A stretch of 64,000 bases of DNA from Chrysaora quinquecirrha. Taxonomy: Eukaryota > Cnidaria > Scyphozoa > Semaeostomeae > Pelagiidae. Numbering within the stretch: the stretch's first letter is position 1; each line of letters begins with the position of its first letter. Location: positions 763,777-827,776 of the forward strand of contig JACTAT010000037.1 of assembly GCA_014526335.1 (NCBI GenBank), written 5' to 3'. The notes beneath the pieces are model-generated. The model made no database searches and was not told the DNA's origin. It saw only the letters and a program-made list of their open reading frames with translations. The translations under genes were made by a program, and so were the position numbers. This document shows positions 46,292-58,200 of this stretch, in pieces.

Positions 46292-47221
46292 GTTTTGAAG
46301 CTGTGCAGTAGTTGTGAAGTAAGTCGAGGAAAACGATCGCTTTTACTACAAGGCATCAGCTACTGTGTCGAACAAGTTAGGAGAGGACAACGCTGGTTTA
46401 TTGGTTCCTTAAATGATGAAAGACCTAAAAACTTGTGCGAAGATACGACTGATTTCCTCAAAAATGACATAGATTCTCCTGAACTTGATGATGGGGAAGA
46501 TTCAGATGATGAGGCTGATGATCTTGAGGAATATCAGGATGAAAACACCGTTGCCGTTTTGGAACAACTTTCAGATCTCAACTTTGAATTGCCCAGATTA
46601 GAAATGTATCAACAAGAAGGAGTATACCTCGCATTGTTTCCCGCAGAAGTCGCCCAGTCAACATTTAGAGGCCGCAACGGAAGCAATGCTTGCATTTTCA
46701 TTAATTTGCTTTTTGCAAATACTTTTAAGCAACTTGCTTACAAGATCGACGACACCAGTGAACTATCATCAAAAATGATCGCTCTTATCTATAGCAGCAT
46801 TGCTTCTGGAAACCGAATATATGATGAATATAATGATGCAGGTGAAAATTTTGCTTTACCCAATGTAGAAGAGGTCTGCGATCACTTGTCACGGGAGGAT
46901 GTTGTTCCTGTTATTGAAGATATCTTTGACATCTTTCCTGCAAGCGAATCCGCTGAAAATACTCTTGAAAGGGCAGTTGAAGGTGCCCGTAACGAGGCTC
47001 GTTACATTAATTGCCTGTATATTGTTGAGGGCAGGAGCTCAATTTTTTCAATAGACCCAAATGGTGGCATTTTCTTTTTTGACTCGCATCAACATAACAG
47101 TGAAGGGACATTGGTATGCTGGACAAAGATAAAAAGTGTTCAAGAAATGCGTACTTTAATGGCTAACTACTTTCAAAACGTTAATGCACTTGGTAATATT
47201 GCAATAGTATCGTTTTATTAA
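46292..47221 (+). CDS. Last exon of the KDZ gene: acidic linker plus USP-like cysteine-peptidase domain
   Basis: The acceptor at 46,291 joins in phase 0 to the exon ending 45,847 (RKTTTEE then VLKLCSSCEV). The exon encodes a basic/Cys start, an acidic spacer (about residues 60-85 of the exon) and a globular domain. RGRNGSNACIFINLLFA places a candidate nucleophile Cys (about residue 133), and GGIFFFDSHQH gives an Asp-x-His pair (about residues 263-265). This order (Cys near the start, 'FDxH' near the end) is that of herpesvirus tegument-type ubiquitin-specific proteases and related peptidase C76-like folds. A deubiquitinase or self-processing role is inference. The exon is fully open to its stop, unlike the upstream transposase exons. 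It could also be an independent gene. Confidence 0.7.
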   Translation, partial: VLKLCSSCEVSRGKRSLLLQGISYCVEQVRRGQRWFIGSLNDERPKNLCEDTTDFLKNDIDSPELDDGEDSDDEADDLEEYQDENTVAVLEQLSDLNFELPRLEMYQQEGVYLALFPAEVAQSTFRGRNGSNACIFINLLFANTFKQLAYKIDDTSELSSKMIALIYSSIASGNRIYDEYNDAGENFALPNVEEVCDHLSREDVVPVIEDIFDIFPASESAENTLERAVEGARNEARYINCLYIVEGRSSIFSIDPNGGIFFFDSHQHNSEGTLVCWTKIKSVQEMRTLMANYFQNVNALGNIAIVSFY

Positions 47222-47302
47222 TTTTGGTAAACAGTTTTGTTTCGTAACTCTCTTTTTTACTCATTAATCTTGTTTTAGTATCATAGAATATGCTTAATGA
47301 TA

Positions 47303-47498
47303 CAGTTGACATCCGCTATCTCGACTGCCCGCTATCTCGAACATTCGCTATCTCGAACGATTTTCCATTTCCCCTTTTTTGGTATAAGAGTTTGTATAGA
47401 AAAATCATCCGCTATGTCGAACCCCATTATTTCGAACATTCGCTATCTCGAACAAATTTCAGTTTACCTTAAGAGTTCGAGATAGCGGATGTCAACTG
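47303..47498. mobile_element. Small pogo/Tigger-like MITE with CTATCTCGAA motifs
   Basis: The ends are CAGTTGACATCCGCTATCTCGA and its inverse. Inside, 'cgctatctcgaac' recurs several times in direct orientation. The left side has TA; the right has TGTA, so the target duplication is imperfect. CAGTTG-type ends fit pogo/Tigger MITEs. Confidence 0.7.
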
Positions 47499-47849
47499 TG
47501 TAATAATTAACATACATTAACTCGAACATTCGCCATTAGACCTCTGTTTTACAGGGGATAACTTATACAGGGTGTGCCACTTTCAGTCGCATAGGGAATC
47601 CCCACCGACCAATTAGCAACTGATTCAACTTTAAATTATACGGACACAACCAAGAAATGTGAACTGTTAACCAAAAATCTTCGAGGTGACAGATGTAACA
47701 TTCTCATTTTAGTAGTTCTTCCTTGCAAACGCCTCGGTTTTAGTTTCAAATGTTAAATGAAGATAAGCTGAGTAGAATTATTTGCGGAAAATGTACTATT
47801 TCTTGATTGCTTTTGATAAGTCTGATGTTTTTTGTGTCTTGTACTATTT

Positions 47850-48310
47850 GCATTTGTTCTTAATGACTCCAATCTTCTGTGGTGTTCTGAAGAACATTCA
47901 TTACTGATTACTGACATGGGCCCTCTGCATCCGCTCTTAATGGCTTAAAGAACATAGCTACGTACTAACATTAACGCTCTGCATTCGTTCTTAATGACTA
48001 CAAGCTTCGGTGGTGGTCTAAAGAGCGTAGCTACGTACTAACATTGACGCTCTACATTCGTTCTTAATGACTACAAGCTTCGGTGGTGGTCTAAAGAACG
48101 TACCTACGTTCTAACATTGACGCTCTACATTCGTTCTTAATGACTACAAGCTTCGGTGGTGGTCTAAAGAGCGTAGCTACGTACTAACGCTCTACATTCG
48201 TTCTTAATGACTACAAGCTTCGGTGGTGGTCTAAAGAACATAGCCACGTACTAACATTGACGCTCTACATTCGTTCTTAATGACTACAAGCTTTCGGTAG
48301 TGGTCTAAAA
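47850..48310. repeat. Minisatellite, unit about 73 bp
   Basis: Five good units start at the phrase TTCTTAATGACTACAAGCTT near 47,988, 48,061, 48,134, 48,201 and 48,274 (spacing 73, 73, 67, 73). Two more diverged units precede them. It lies between the KDZ and pseudokinase genes. Confidence 0.9.
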
Positions 48311-49310
48311 AGCATGCATAATTACATGGACTCATACCATCCACCATACCCGGGCAGTATTTGCAGAAAAACCTTAAAATTCGGCGCAAATCATTGCGAA
48401 ATTGAATTGGAGAAAGTCCGGGCTTTCACAAACTGACAAACATGTGTTAAGTCTAAAGCCCACTAACTCCAATGTTTTTGCATACAATAGCCAATACCAG
48501 TTTTTGCATACAATAGCGCACGTTGTTTCTCGCAAACCCGAGGGGCAAAATTGGCTGAAACTGACACCCGTTAAATTTAAAAGCCCCGCGTGAAATAGGC
48601 GCTATTAAAATTCGGCTTCAGTTGTTTGAAAAGAGAGCATCTCAAACGAATTAAGAACAGCAGCAATAATAATTATTATAATAAGCATTGATAATAATCC
48701 ACCAACTAATCCCCCCTCCCCGCAAAATAAGGCTCCTCCTAAGGCTCCTGTATGCGTTCTAACAGTATTGACCAGGGGCAAAACTAGAGTGTTTTGGTTG
48801 GGGGGTGGTGTATTCATGACTGCCCTGCGAAATGGGGTTAATGCCCTGCCAATTTTTTTTGCAATGCATTAGGAAACCATCAGTTAAAAACATTAAAACA
48901 ACTGCTACTAAAGTAAACCCTGTACACAACGAATAAAAGTTTGTCGGTCTCTTGAATTTCCACAAGGAATCTTTTTTATTCAAAATTACCGACTACCATT
49001 TCAGTCTAGGGTGGATGTGCCTCCTTCCCTCGCTCTCGGGACAACGACGCCCCTGGGCAGCTGACTTGTTATTCAGTTACCTTTTTTTTCTAAGCTTGGT
49101 TCTATGACTTTTTAGTTGCTTACAGTAATTCAATTGAACCCTTAAGTTGCTAGAGATCAGTTCAGCCCTAGTTGCTATTTGAGCGGTTTCTTATTAAAAA
49201 GAAAGTGTACTGAGTAATTGAAATTTCTGAAAATAACAGAGAGTTCACTGGCAGTGTTTTAAGTTTTATGAAGGTACATATCGCAAAACTATTCAAAAAC
49301 GTAATGGGTG
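48311..49310. other. Non-coding interval inside the giant element
   Basis: Short frames only; no conserved motif or splice-supported exon seen. Some phrases ('aatggggttaatgccctgcc') look like dispersed-repeat fragments. Confidence 0.35.
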
Positions 49311-49311
49311 C

Positions 49312-50410
49312 GGTCCTGGGGGGTACTTAATATTATTTGAGTACTGGGGACGTGTCGTCCAAAAGGGTATCGTTTTTCATGATTTTGGTAAAAATATGGG
49401 TGTTAATTTTCTAAAATTCGGTGAAGATAAGGGTATTGAATTCTCGAAAATCGGTATCAACTTGCTGAAAAACGGACTAACTTTCGTTTGTTTTCATTTT
49501 TATTGATGAAGTTCGATTCGAACTGACAAATTACAAGACGTTTTAGCAGATAAAATAATAGTGTATAAGTTATTATTTTCGTATAATTATGGATATATAT
49601 TTTAAGGAATATGGTAGAAATTTCGGGTTGGCATTTTGTTGATCGGATGGCACGTCCATATAGTCAGGTCGCTACAGGACAGAAACAAGGGTCAGACTGC
49701 AAAATCGGTGGGCAATGCAAAAATGGTTTAAAACAAGTGCAAGAGCTTGTAGATGACAAATCAACTTGTTGGACATCACCAAATTACTTGTGAGGGGAAC
49801 CCAGCAGCATTTTATGCTTTCCCATACAGTTTTTCATTTACTTCAAAATCTTGAAAATGACCGAAATCCAAAATCATTGCATGAAAAATTTAAAACTACT
49901 GCCAGAAAACGCTTATTGAGTGCATTCGAAAGAGACCTTGTTTGTTGAATTTGAGCTCATCTAACAAGAGTAATAGAGAAGTGAACTTTGAGTGCCCCCT
50001 GCAATTTTGCACGAGCGAGAAATTTATCGTGCTTCCAGGGGGGCACTCAAATTTCACCAATCAATATCTTGGGAGGAGAATGACCGAATTTCAAAAACAA
50101 CATGTGTTCTTAAAGTACTCTGCAAGCACTTTCTGACTGTTGTTTTCGATTTTCATGCAGTGATTTTGAATTTGTGCCATTTTCAAGGTTTCGAAGAATA
50201 TAGAAAAGTATACGGAAAAGCACAAAATGCTGCCGGATTACACCCATAAGTAATTTGAGAGATCCAACAAGTTGATTTGTCATCTACAAGCTTCTGCACT
50301 TGTTGTAAATCATTTTTTGCATTGCCCACAGATTTTGCATGCTGCATTTACCATAGCGCCCTGACTACTATATGAAACTTAATCAAGTAGCCCCCGGGGT
50401 ATGGTGTGGG
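49312..50410. mobile_element. Long foldback element, about 1.1 kb
   Basis: 49,640-49,970 and 50,030-50,370 are inverse copies (for example GTAGATGACAAATCAACTTG in both). At the centre is a tighter palindrome, GAGTGCCCCCTG to CAGGGGGGCACTC. Outer parts ('cctggggggtacttaat' and inverse) suggest that the ends lie near 49,312 and 50,410. Divergence between arms is noticeable, so it is old. No genes. Confidence 0.7.
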
Positions 50411-50991
50411 GGTTAAATTAGTTAAAAGCTCAAGAAGTCAAAGCAAAGCAAAAAAGATGCAGATGGGTAGCCAGAATACCCACGACTGGTTTACGAGGGT
50501 ATTCAGTTTCGAGCAAAAACTTATAGATGACAGCAACAACACAACAAGAAACAATGATGACATCAATTTCATCATTTGAAATCAACTGCTCATGTTTGTA
50601 GTTAATTACTCCATATAATCGACTCTAAAGATTCTTCGAAGCTTTGTGATCTGTGCTCTCCCTACAAAATAGTAGCCACAACACATCTGCAACTGCCGTA
50701 TCACACAATAGCAAGACAGAAGCACAGAAAAGGGAATGTCTCGTATGAGCACCTACTCTCTACTTCTACAGAAGACTCGAATAGTAAATGTGGTCATATA
50801 AATCTCCTGTAGTGAATTTCCTCACATAATCCATCAAAGGGGTGAAAACTGGGGAATAATTTAAAAAGGGTCTCCCCGCGAGATGTGCTTCATTTTTTGA
50901 AATCCCAAAGACGGGACAAAATTTTTATAATGCAAATAAGCTGTGGAAGCTCAGTATCCTCAGCTATGGATATTATTTATATTAGACTTTA

Positions 50992-51390
50992 CACGCTTTT
51001 TTTTTATAAGGAACCACTTTATAAGGAATACATGTAGAAGGCCCGAAAATTTAAAGAACTTATACTACTAGAGAGAAAATAACTAAAGAACTTTTTATTG
51101 TTGAATAGTTTTATCACTGCAAATAATCAAGAATTAGAAAGCCGGTTCCATTCATTTGCAGTCGAAAATCACATAAATTGTACGTTAAGCATGTATCAAA
51201 CGTTTCGTTGAGTAGTCTCGAGCTTTTCTCACATGCAAGTGTCTCTCTTTTATTGTTAAGACCACTGTATGTGCAGCTAAAATTAAGGAACTATTAAGGA
51301 ACTTTTGAACTAAAATTGCCTCAAAAGAGGTCCAAAATAAGGAACTTTAAGAACTAGGCCTTGAGGTAGGTTCCTTATAAAAAAAGCGTG
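50992..51390. mobile_element. TA-flanked MITE, copy B
   Basis: Same ends as 4827-5215 (CACGCTTTTTTTTTATAAGG and inverse), TA on both sides, 399 bp against 389 bp. Interior phrases (aagaactt/ttaagaac) are related but diverged. Located just upstream of the pseudokinase gene. Confidence 0.8.
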
Positions 51391-51729
51391 TACAAGGCTT
51401 CCATCACTGTATGTTGAGAGGGCTGCTGAGTGGGAATACTCTTATTTTTTTATTTTACCATTTATATTATTTACATGAAACATGATGCATAAATGTGAAA
51501 TTGGAATTTTTTTCGGAAATGTCGAAAAGGAGACCTCCCTGTGACCCCCCCCTATCACTTTGACCACGAACAGGGTGATTCCCTTCGCCCTTAGAAAATA
51601 ATTTTTGACAAAAGTTATAAATCAGACTTCTCCTTACGACCGTTGGTGGTTATAAATCAATTCGTTCTTTTCGTTTGTTATACATTCGTTATTCAGCAGC
51701 AGTTGTACAGCATTTTCTGGGAAAATAAA

Positions 51730-54325
51730 ATGGAGGACGGAAGAAAATCTGAGAAAACAAATAAGCAGTTATACAAGGCTTGGAAAAAGCGAGAGTATAG
51801 GAGAAGAAGAAGAGCGCGAGAAGGAGAGGCCAACTCGATCACTCAAGATGCCGTGAGTACGGAAATGCACACTGATCTGGGTCAGGGTGAAGACTGTGTT
51901 GAAGGTACGGAACAACTACCCTAAATTTTCCTTATCTTAACCAAGTTATAAGAAGTTGCAGTATTTTCCATCTGCTTTGTGAGCATGTACCGTAAATAGA
52001 ATAGACTACGGCCTTTGCAAAGAATAAAGGCCTTTCTTTTCAAAGAGATCTGGGTCGAACGCAACATTTTCTTGAAAATGGTAGATATATCAGGTCAGGG
52101 AATCCTCTCAGGGTGCAACAACCTTGATTCAGTCGTCATATAATGGAAGAATAAGAGAGAAAAGGAATACTGTGACAGTTAATGTTTAAAATATCTGTGG
52201 AATCTCGAGTCTTAAGGTTCTGACATGTTTCAATACCGTATTAATGTTAAAAATAGCTATTTATTTGCAACTATAATAGAAAATTTCTTTAAACGATTGG
52301 CTGTATAATAACGGGGCCGTTTGGATTTTGGCAAAATCGTTTCACTGTAAGACCCAAACACCCCCTACAAAACAAGAGTCTCTAAAATGATTTCTAAGTG
52401 ATAACCGTACATATAGTCAAAGAATTCGTATCTAGTTATAAAAATTTACGCGCTAAAACTTTTGTTTGCTCGCCATAGGGAGTCAAGAGGCAGTAACGGA
52501 GCAATTCGAGGAAGAGTATTCAAGTTTTACAGTTGGAGATTTGCCAGTACAAGTGAATCCTTCAGGATCATTTAGTGAGATCGAGGCAGAACTCAATGAT
52601 GCAACGTTATGGAGACCAGATCACGAGACAGAGGTATTTGAGCCAATCGAAAACAAGCGTGAATGGTTTAGTAACAGTGCGGGTTGCAATATCATATAAC
52701 TCGTAGTCTCTAGAGCATCTACTAAATCACCTGATTACAAAATCAAAATCTGAACATTAAATCGCTACGAACAACGCAGAAACATTACAGCTAAATAATA
52801 CCCATATTCTTAATCAATTAATCAATCATTCATCAATACAGTTCTACAGAGATACGCTAGAAATTTAGGATACATTACGTATTTAAATATTACATTACAC
52901 TACTTAGACACACTACATAGTTGATCGAAATACTAGATTAGTTGATCGGAAGTGATGATTTCGTTCTGAAGAAACAAGTAAATATACAATGCAAAATATA
53001 TACGTTTCATTTCATTTCATTTCATCACAAGTAACCCTTCAGCAATGTGCTGGTTTTCAAGGGGCTCTCCATTTAACTACTTTACATTATAAATACTTAG
53101 TAACTAATACGTCAAAAAAGATTGAGGAAGAACTGGTTATATTCAAGTCCCACTCATTTCCTATCAAAAATGCGATATGACTGTTTATTTCATGCTGTGT
53201 TGTGGGTGACCCACAGGATCAAATGCTAAGTCGTAGGATAGTTGCTTATTTATAGCAAGTACATCAACATTTTGTATTCTACAGGAAATTAAGACACGCC
53301 TGAGAGACAAATGTCAGCACGATGAGTGCGAAGTTTCAAGAAGAAGATCGGCATTGGAGATAGAAAGGCTACAAGAGAAGACTGAGTTTGCACAAGAAAA
53401 GTGCAAGAAGATGAAAAAAATGGTAGATGAAATGCAACTGAAATTTAATTACGCCAGCGGTATGCAATCACGCGATATCATGGAGAAATTAAATAAAGTA
53501 ACCAACTTTAGAGGCTATAACCTACTCTCTGCTGCCACTGTGGACAACAGAGTTCAATCAAATGAGACACTCCTACAACAAGGAGTAAGCATCATTGATG
53601 AAGCTGAATTGTCGATGGGACTCTTGATCGGAAAGGGCCCGAATTCTAACGTTTACGATGCCATGTTTAAGGGAAGTTCTTGTGCTGTAAAAGTATACAA
53701 AGGAGTGACATTCTCAGCTGTGTGCAAGGAATATCACATCCTTATGCTTTTAAGTAGTCATCCAGGAATACCACATGCCTTTGGTGTCGTGAGAGGCTAT
53801 GCTCCAAAATTGGTCTTGTCGGCACACAATCATACCTGTCAGCAGCTAAATTCAGTGGTCTTTAAAACCAGTGAAGAATTTGGCAGATGTGTTACATCAC
53901 TTATAGAGATTGTGTTGCACTTGCAAAGAAAACAAGTACTTCACAACAACATCAATCCGAGTAACATTTTGGTAGACACTGGCAATAATACAGTGGTGTT
54001 GTGTGGGTTCAGCAATTCGTGTTACGGCACAGACGGATATTTAGTGAATGGACCAAGAATGCTTGAGAGATTTGGCGACCTTTGTTGTCTTCCGTGTGAT
54101 GTAAAGCAGGGTCACATATCACTTTCCTTTGACAGTGACATATACTGCATGGGATATGTCCTCATGTGGCATTTTAGAGTGCATGCCAAAGGAGTTGGCA
54201 ACATAACAAGCTATGTGCGCAGCCTTACCCAAGAATGCATTGGTAACAAACCAGGAAGACGACCTGATACTGGAAAACTGGAAAAGGCAGTTTCGCACAT
54301 AAAAAAAACATATAATATTAATTAA
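51730..54325 (+). CDS. Coiled-coil pseudokinase, 3 exons, intact frame
   Basis: Exons 51,730-51,904, 52,479-52,633 and 53,285-54,325 join in perfect phase to 456 residues. The start MEDGRKSEKTNKQ is followed by a very basic stretch (KKREYRRRRRAREGEA), which suggests nuclear or nucleic-acid contact. Residues about 111-165 form a coiled coil. The kinase-like domain begins near 220: a Gly-loop (IGKGPNSNV), the ATP Lys in CAVKVYKG (about 246), then LHNNINPSNILVD where HRDLKPSN is expected (catalytic Asp is Asn, Lys is Asn), and LCGFSNS where DFG is expected (Asp is Gly). Catalysis is very unlikely, so a scaffold or decoy role is inferred. AATAAA at 54,340 is a polyadenylation signal. It lies between the KDZ gene and the converging zinc-ribbon gene. 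Confidence 0.85.
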
Positions 54326-54339
54326 ATTGCTTTGATATA

Positions 54340-54345
54340 AATAAA
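54340..54345 (+). promoter_or_regulatory. Polyadenylation signal AATAAA of the pseudokinase gene
   Basis: A canonical hexamer 15 bp after the stop codon of the pseudokinase. Confidence 0.6.
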
Positions 54346-54424
54346 AGAAAAATCTTCCTACCGTAAATTATCAAATTAACACTTTGATCCGTATTAGACA
54401 TGATAGTCACCACTTATCATGACA

Positions 54425-55235
54425 AGCCTTTGATATTTAGTTGGGCAACGTTTCGGGAGAGATCCGTCTACCATCATCGGGCAATGAGAAATGTGGTTAT
54501 TTGCCTATTTATTGCAAAGGTCTGATCGAAAGGTGTGAAATTGACTGGACCTGCGTGGAAGCTCGGAATTTTTGGTGCTTAATTTCTAAAATTTGTGGCG
54601 CCAAAATTGCGTTCAGTGCAACTTTTGATGTTATTCAACCAGATTTCTGGGATTTCAAGATGATTGATACAAGGAGTTGATAGAACTGAGTGAATGCTTT
54701 CTTTAACAAGTCTGTTTTTCCAGTTCTTATCCTCATCAATCACTAAAATGTTATCCCAATCCATCTGGTGTTTCTCCGTCTTACAATGATTGGCAAGATC
54801 ACTTTTGTCAGTTCGACCATGGGTCACATTTGATTTGTGTTCTTTCAGCCTAGTTCCTGTCTCTCTTTTCGATTGTCCTATATTTGATTTAGGACAATCT
54901 CTACATGGTATTTTGTATACCACGTTTGATTTTCAAGATCGTCAACTTTGTCTTTTGGCCTTGAAAGCGACTTTTTAAGTGTATTAAGGGAATAAAAAAA
55001 AGTGATTGACGAGGATAAGAACTGGAAAAACAGACTTGTTAAAGAAAGCATTCACTCAGTTCTATCAACTCCTTGTATAAATCAAGTATCTTACTCAACG
55101 CCAGAAATCTGTTTGAATAACATCAAAGTTGCACTGAACGCAATTTTGGCGCCACAAATTTTAGAAATTGAGCGCCAAAATTCCGAGCTTCCTCGCAGGT
55201 CCGGTCGATTTCACACCTTTCGATCAGACCTTTGA
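54425..55235. mobile_element. Penelope-like element fragments in inverted arrangement
   Basis: The minus frame 54,923-54,579 carries VYKIPCRDCPKSNIGQ, TRLKEHKS and ANHCKTEKHQMDW, the C-terminal GIY-YIG endonuclease of Penelope-like retroelements; the usual YIGQT reads NIGQS. The plus segment 55,002-55,235 is an inverse partial copy of the same tail (DEDKNWKNRLVKESIHS). The RT part is absent. It lies between the two converging cargo genes. Confidence 0.8.
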
Positions 55236-55271
55236 AAGCAAATATAAAATTTTGAAAATAACCAGTTAGTA

Positions 55272-58200
55272 TTAGTGTCGTAATATTCTAATTGTCCAGT
55301 TCCTAATCAAATTGGACTTTGACGTAGTGGTGGTGCATTTTCCAAGTTCATTGAAGGATCTGTTTCCATCGAGATCTGAAAAGAATCCATTATAGCAAAT
55401 ATCAACACAGTGCAAGGTTTCATTAGTAAAAGTTGCCTCCCAATACTTGTTACCCCACAAATCATCTTCATCTTTATTTGGAGTCAGTGTTGGCCATAGA
55501 ATCTGCACTCTTCGTCCCTTCATAGTTTCCCATGTCCAGTTAATCTCATCTACAACAGATTCAAGGTTATGAATATAGATTTTCTGAAGTTTTTGGACAA
55601 CATTTAATACTTGAAAAACCTTATTTTAAGAATTTGGGAATATCTCCTGAAGAAAGTACTATAAAAGAATCAATTTTCGCAAAACTTGCATTTATAAATG
55701 GAAAAATTACACCCTACATTAACAGAACAGGACATGGTCGTTGAATGAATGAATTGATGAATGACATTGCAGCTTACCAAGTGTTAGCTTTTTACCAGTA
55801 TTTGATATTGTCTTGATAATAGAATTATCAATTGGTCCATCTATATTCGTTGCAAATTCTGATGTACTGCTCCTGCTCTCGTCTTCAAGTGAACAGACTT
55901 CTTTAGATTTCAATTCCTGACTTGCTGAACCTGTGACAAGGAGATGAAAAAAATCAGCAAACTTTCCGGGCAACATAATGGAACAGTATCAGCGGGATTT
56001 GGAGAATGATTAAGATTTATTGGCCTGGTTTTCCCAGAGCTTAGATAAAAAAATCCGAAACAAAATACTCCAGTTTAAATCAAGTCATATTTGTTTACTT
56101 TCTGGGTAGCTTGTTAATTTCCGTTTTTGTTTGTATTGCATTTTTCCGCTTAATTGAAGGAGAGGCGAGATTTGCCACATAGAAGTTTTATCTTTGAATT
56201 AAATGCAGTAAACATGAAAAACTACTTTGAATTTCTTACTTTTTACAAAATTGACTTTTCAAAATTACTCTTGGTAATTACTCAACATCATTATCATTAG
56301 ATTTTGAGTTTTTAAATGCCTGCCCTCGACCGTACTCTGACAAAAGGAAATTTTGTTGTCTTGGTAAAGAAGCCATTCTAAGCCACGGGGGATGAAGTGA
56401 ATTGAAATAAAAAACCAAATCTGTTTAATTTTGTTATATTTGTTACTTTATCTTGAAAGAAAGACAATAATATGATGCAATTAATCTATTTGAAAATTAC
56501 CTAATTCATTCTCTTAAATCTCCTACGGATGTGTCTGGCAAATAATGAAAGGAAAATGTTGACTAATTTTGTAAAGGTTTGCAATATCCATGATCAAATT
56601 GAGTTGAAATGTAAATTCGAAAGAGCCATGGTCTTAATAACATGATACACTGTCACTGACTGGAAATTGGAATTTTTTGGCCAACTGAACCTCAGTACAG
56701 TACAGTGATTAGATCCTGAGGCCTTAATTAGCAAAAAAATAATTAGCACCATTTTGCTTCAGTGGCAGGAGTTAATGCATTACATTCGCAGAAGTCAAAA
56801 TATATTTAGAAGATTAGATGAACAAATAGTGTACACGGGTAGTTTTCATTTCAGCCAATTTTGCCAAGTAAAACTAAAACATGTTTTAACAGTGATTTAT
56901 AGCAAATCCCAGCGTCCGTCAAATCTGGCCTAGTACCCTAAGGGCAGTATAAACTGAAAAACAACATACATTCAACTTCCCTTATTTGCAACTAACAATC
57001 ATGGTAGTAATTGTTTAATTTAATTCAACTTGTCCAGTTTCATTTCCTGTAACCTGAACTCTATATAATGTAGTCTAAAATGTATACGTTTTACTGAGGC
57101 TTGACATATTCCTATTCTCCTAAATGTCACAGTGCGTTGGTCTGACCCCCTCAAATACAGCTTTACCAATTTGGTTTTGGCTTTGAAAACAAAATCTCTG
57201 TTAACTTACTTGAAGCAATCACAAAGTTTTCTGTTGAGCTGTCTTTTCCTGACTACTTGAAGCAAAGGGAGGGCAGACATCCCAAGAAAAGCTTCTTTGC
57301 TGTTGCTGCATTTTCGTTTTCGCTTTATGTTCTTGACTAATGATCCTGTGACAACAAAGAAAGCTAATGAATAGTAAAGATACAGATGTTAAAGATAAGA
57401 TCACTTATGCAATGAAAAATAATGCTAAAATATCTGTCGATTCCAGATAATAAAATACATTCATTTAAAAAATGGCATCAAAATTGTATTCCCATGCAAA
57501 ATTATCAATGCATTATCAGGTTCTATTGAATACATATACATTTTAATTTCTGAATGCATAATGCAGCGAAGAGCTAGTCAGGTAGCCAGAAATCAAATCC
57601 TGTCAAGTGAAGAGAGTGAGATCTAAGATCCATTTTCTAGATCTAGCAGAGGGAAACATTTCCAATCATCAAAACAGAAGAAGAAAGTGCAAACTTACTA
57701 GACTTTTCCCTGATTGATCTGAGCAATTAGATTTTGGCAACTCAACAATTTCTGTTGTACCTTTTAGAAGATATAGAATGAAAGCTTAATAGATTATTAA
57801 GTATATACAGCGAATTGAAGAGAAATGGCACATTTTGCAGCATAAGCAAGCTGTAGAAAATTACCAAGAGCACTAATATACAACTAAAGGGTGTTTTTTA
57901 AAACTCGGGCTGATTGAAAGGGTTATTCTTCTTCTGACACAAATGATACGTTTCTTTCATTTACTAGCAAAACGTCTCTTGAATAGAACACATGTTCCAT
58001 TCCATTAATAACTTTGTCGATGTCTCCCGAGATATCTCAGAGGAACGGGATTTGTTTATGCGAGCTAAGTGCGCATTCCCAAAAGAGTTCTCGAATCCTG
58101 TAAACAAGTTTCATTGTCCTAAGGTGAGAACGGCTGGTTTCGGCTGGTTTCAGCTGGTTTCGCTGCTGGTTTCAGGTGGTTTCAGCTGGTTTCAGCTGGT

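Noticed and set aside
47290..47485. Small overlapping ORFs with CPLSRTF/ARYLEHSLS repeats
   Set aside because: They translate the repeated CTATCTCGAAC motif of a MITE.
54790..54978. Plus-strand ORF opposite the GIY-YIG frame
   Set aside because: Shadow of the minus-strand Penelope endonuclease, which has the recognised motifs.
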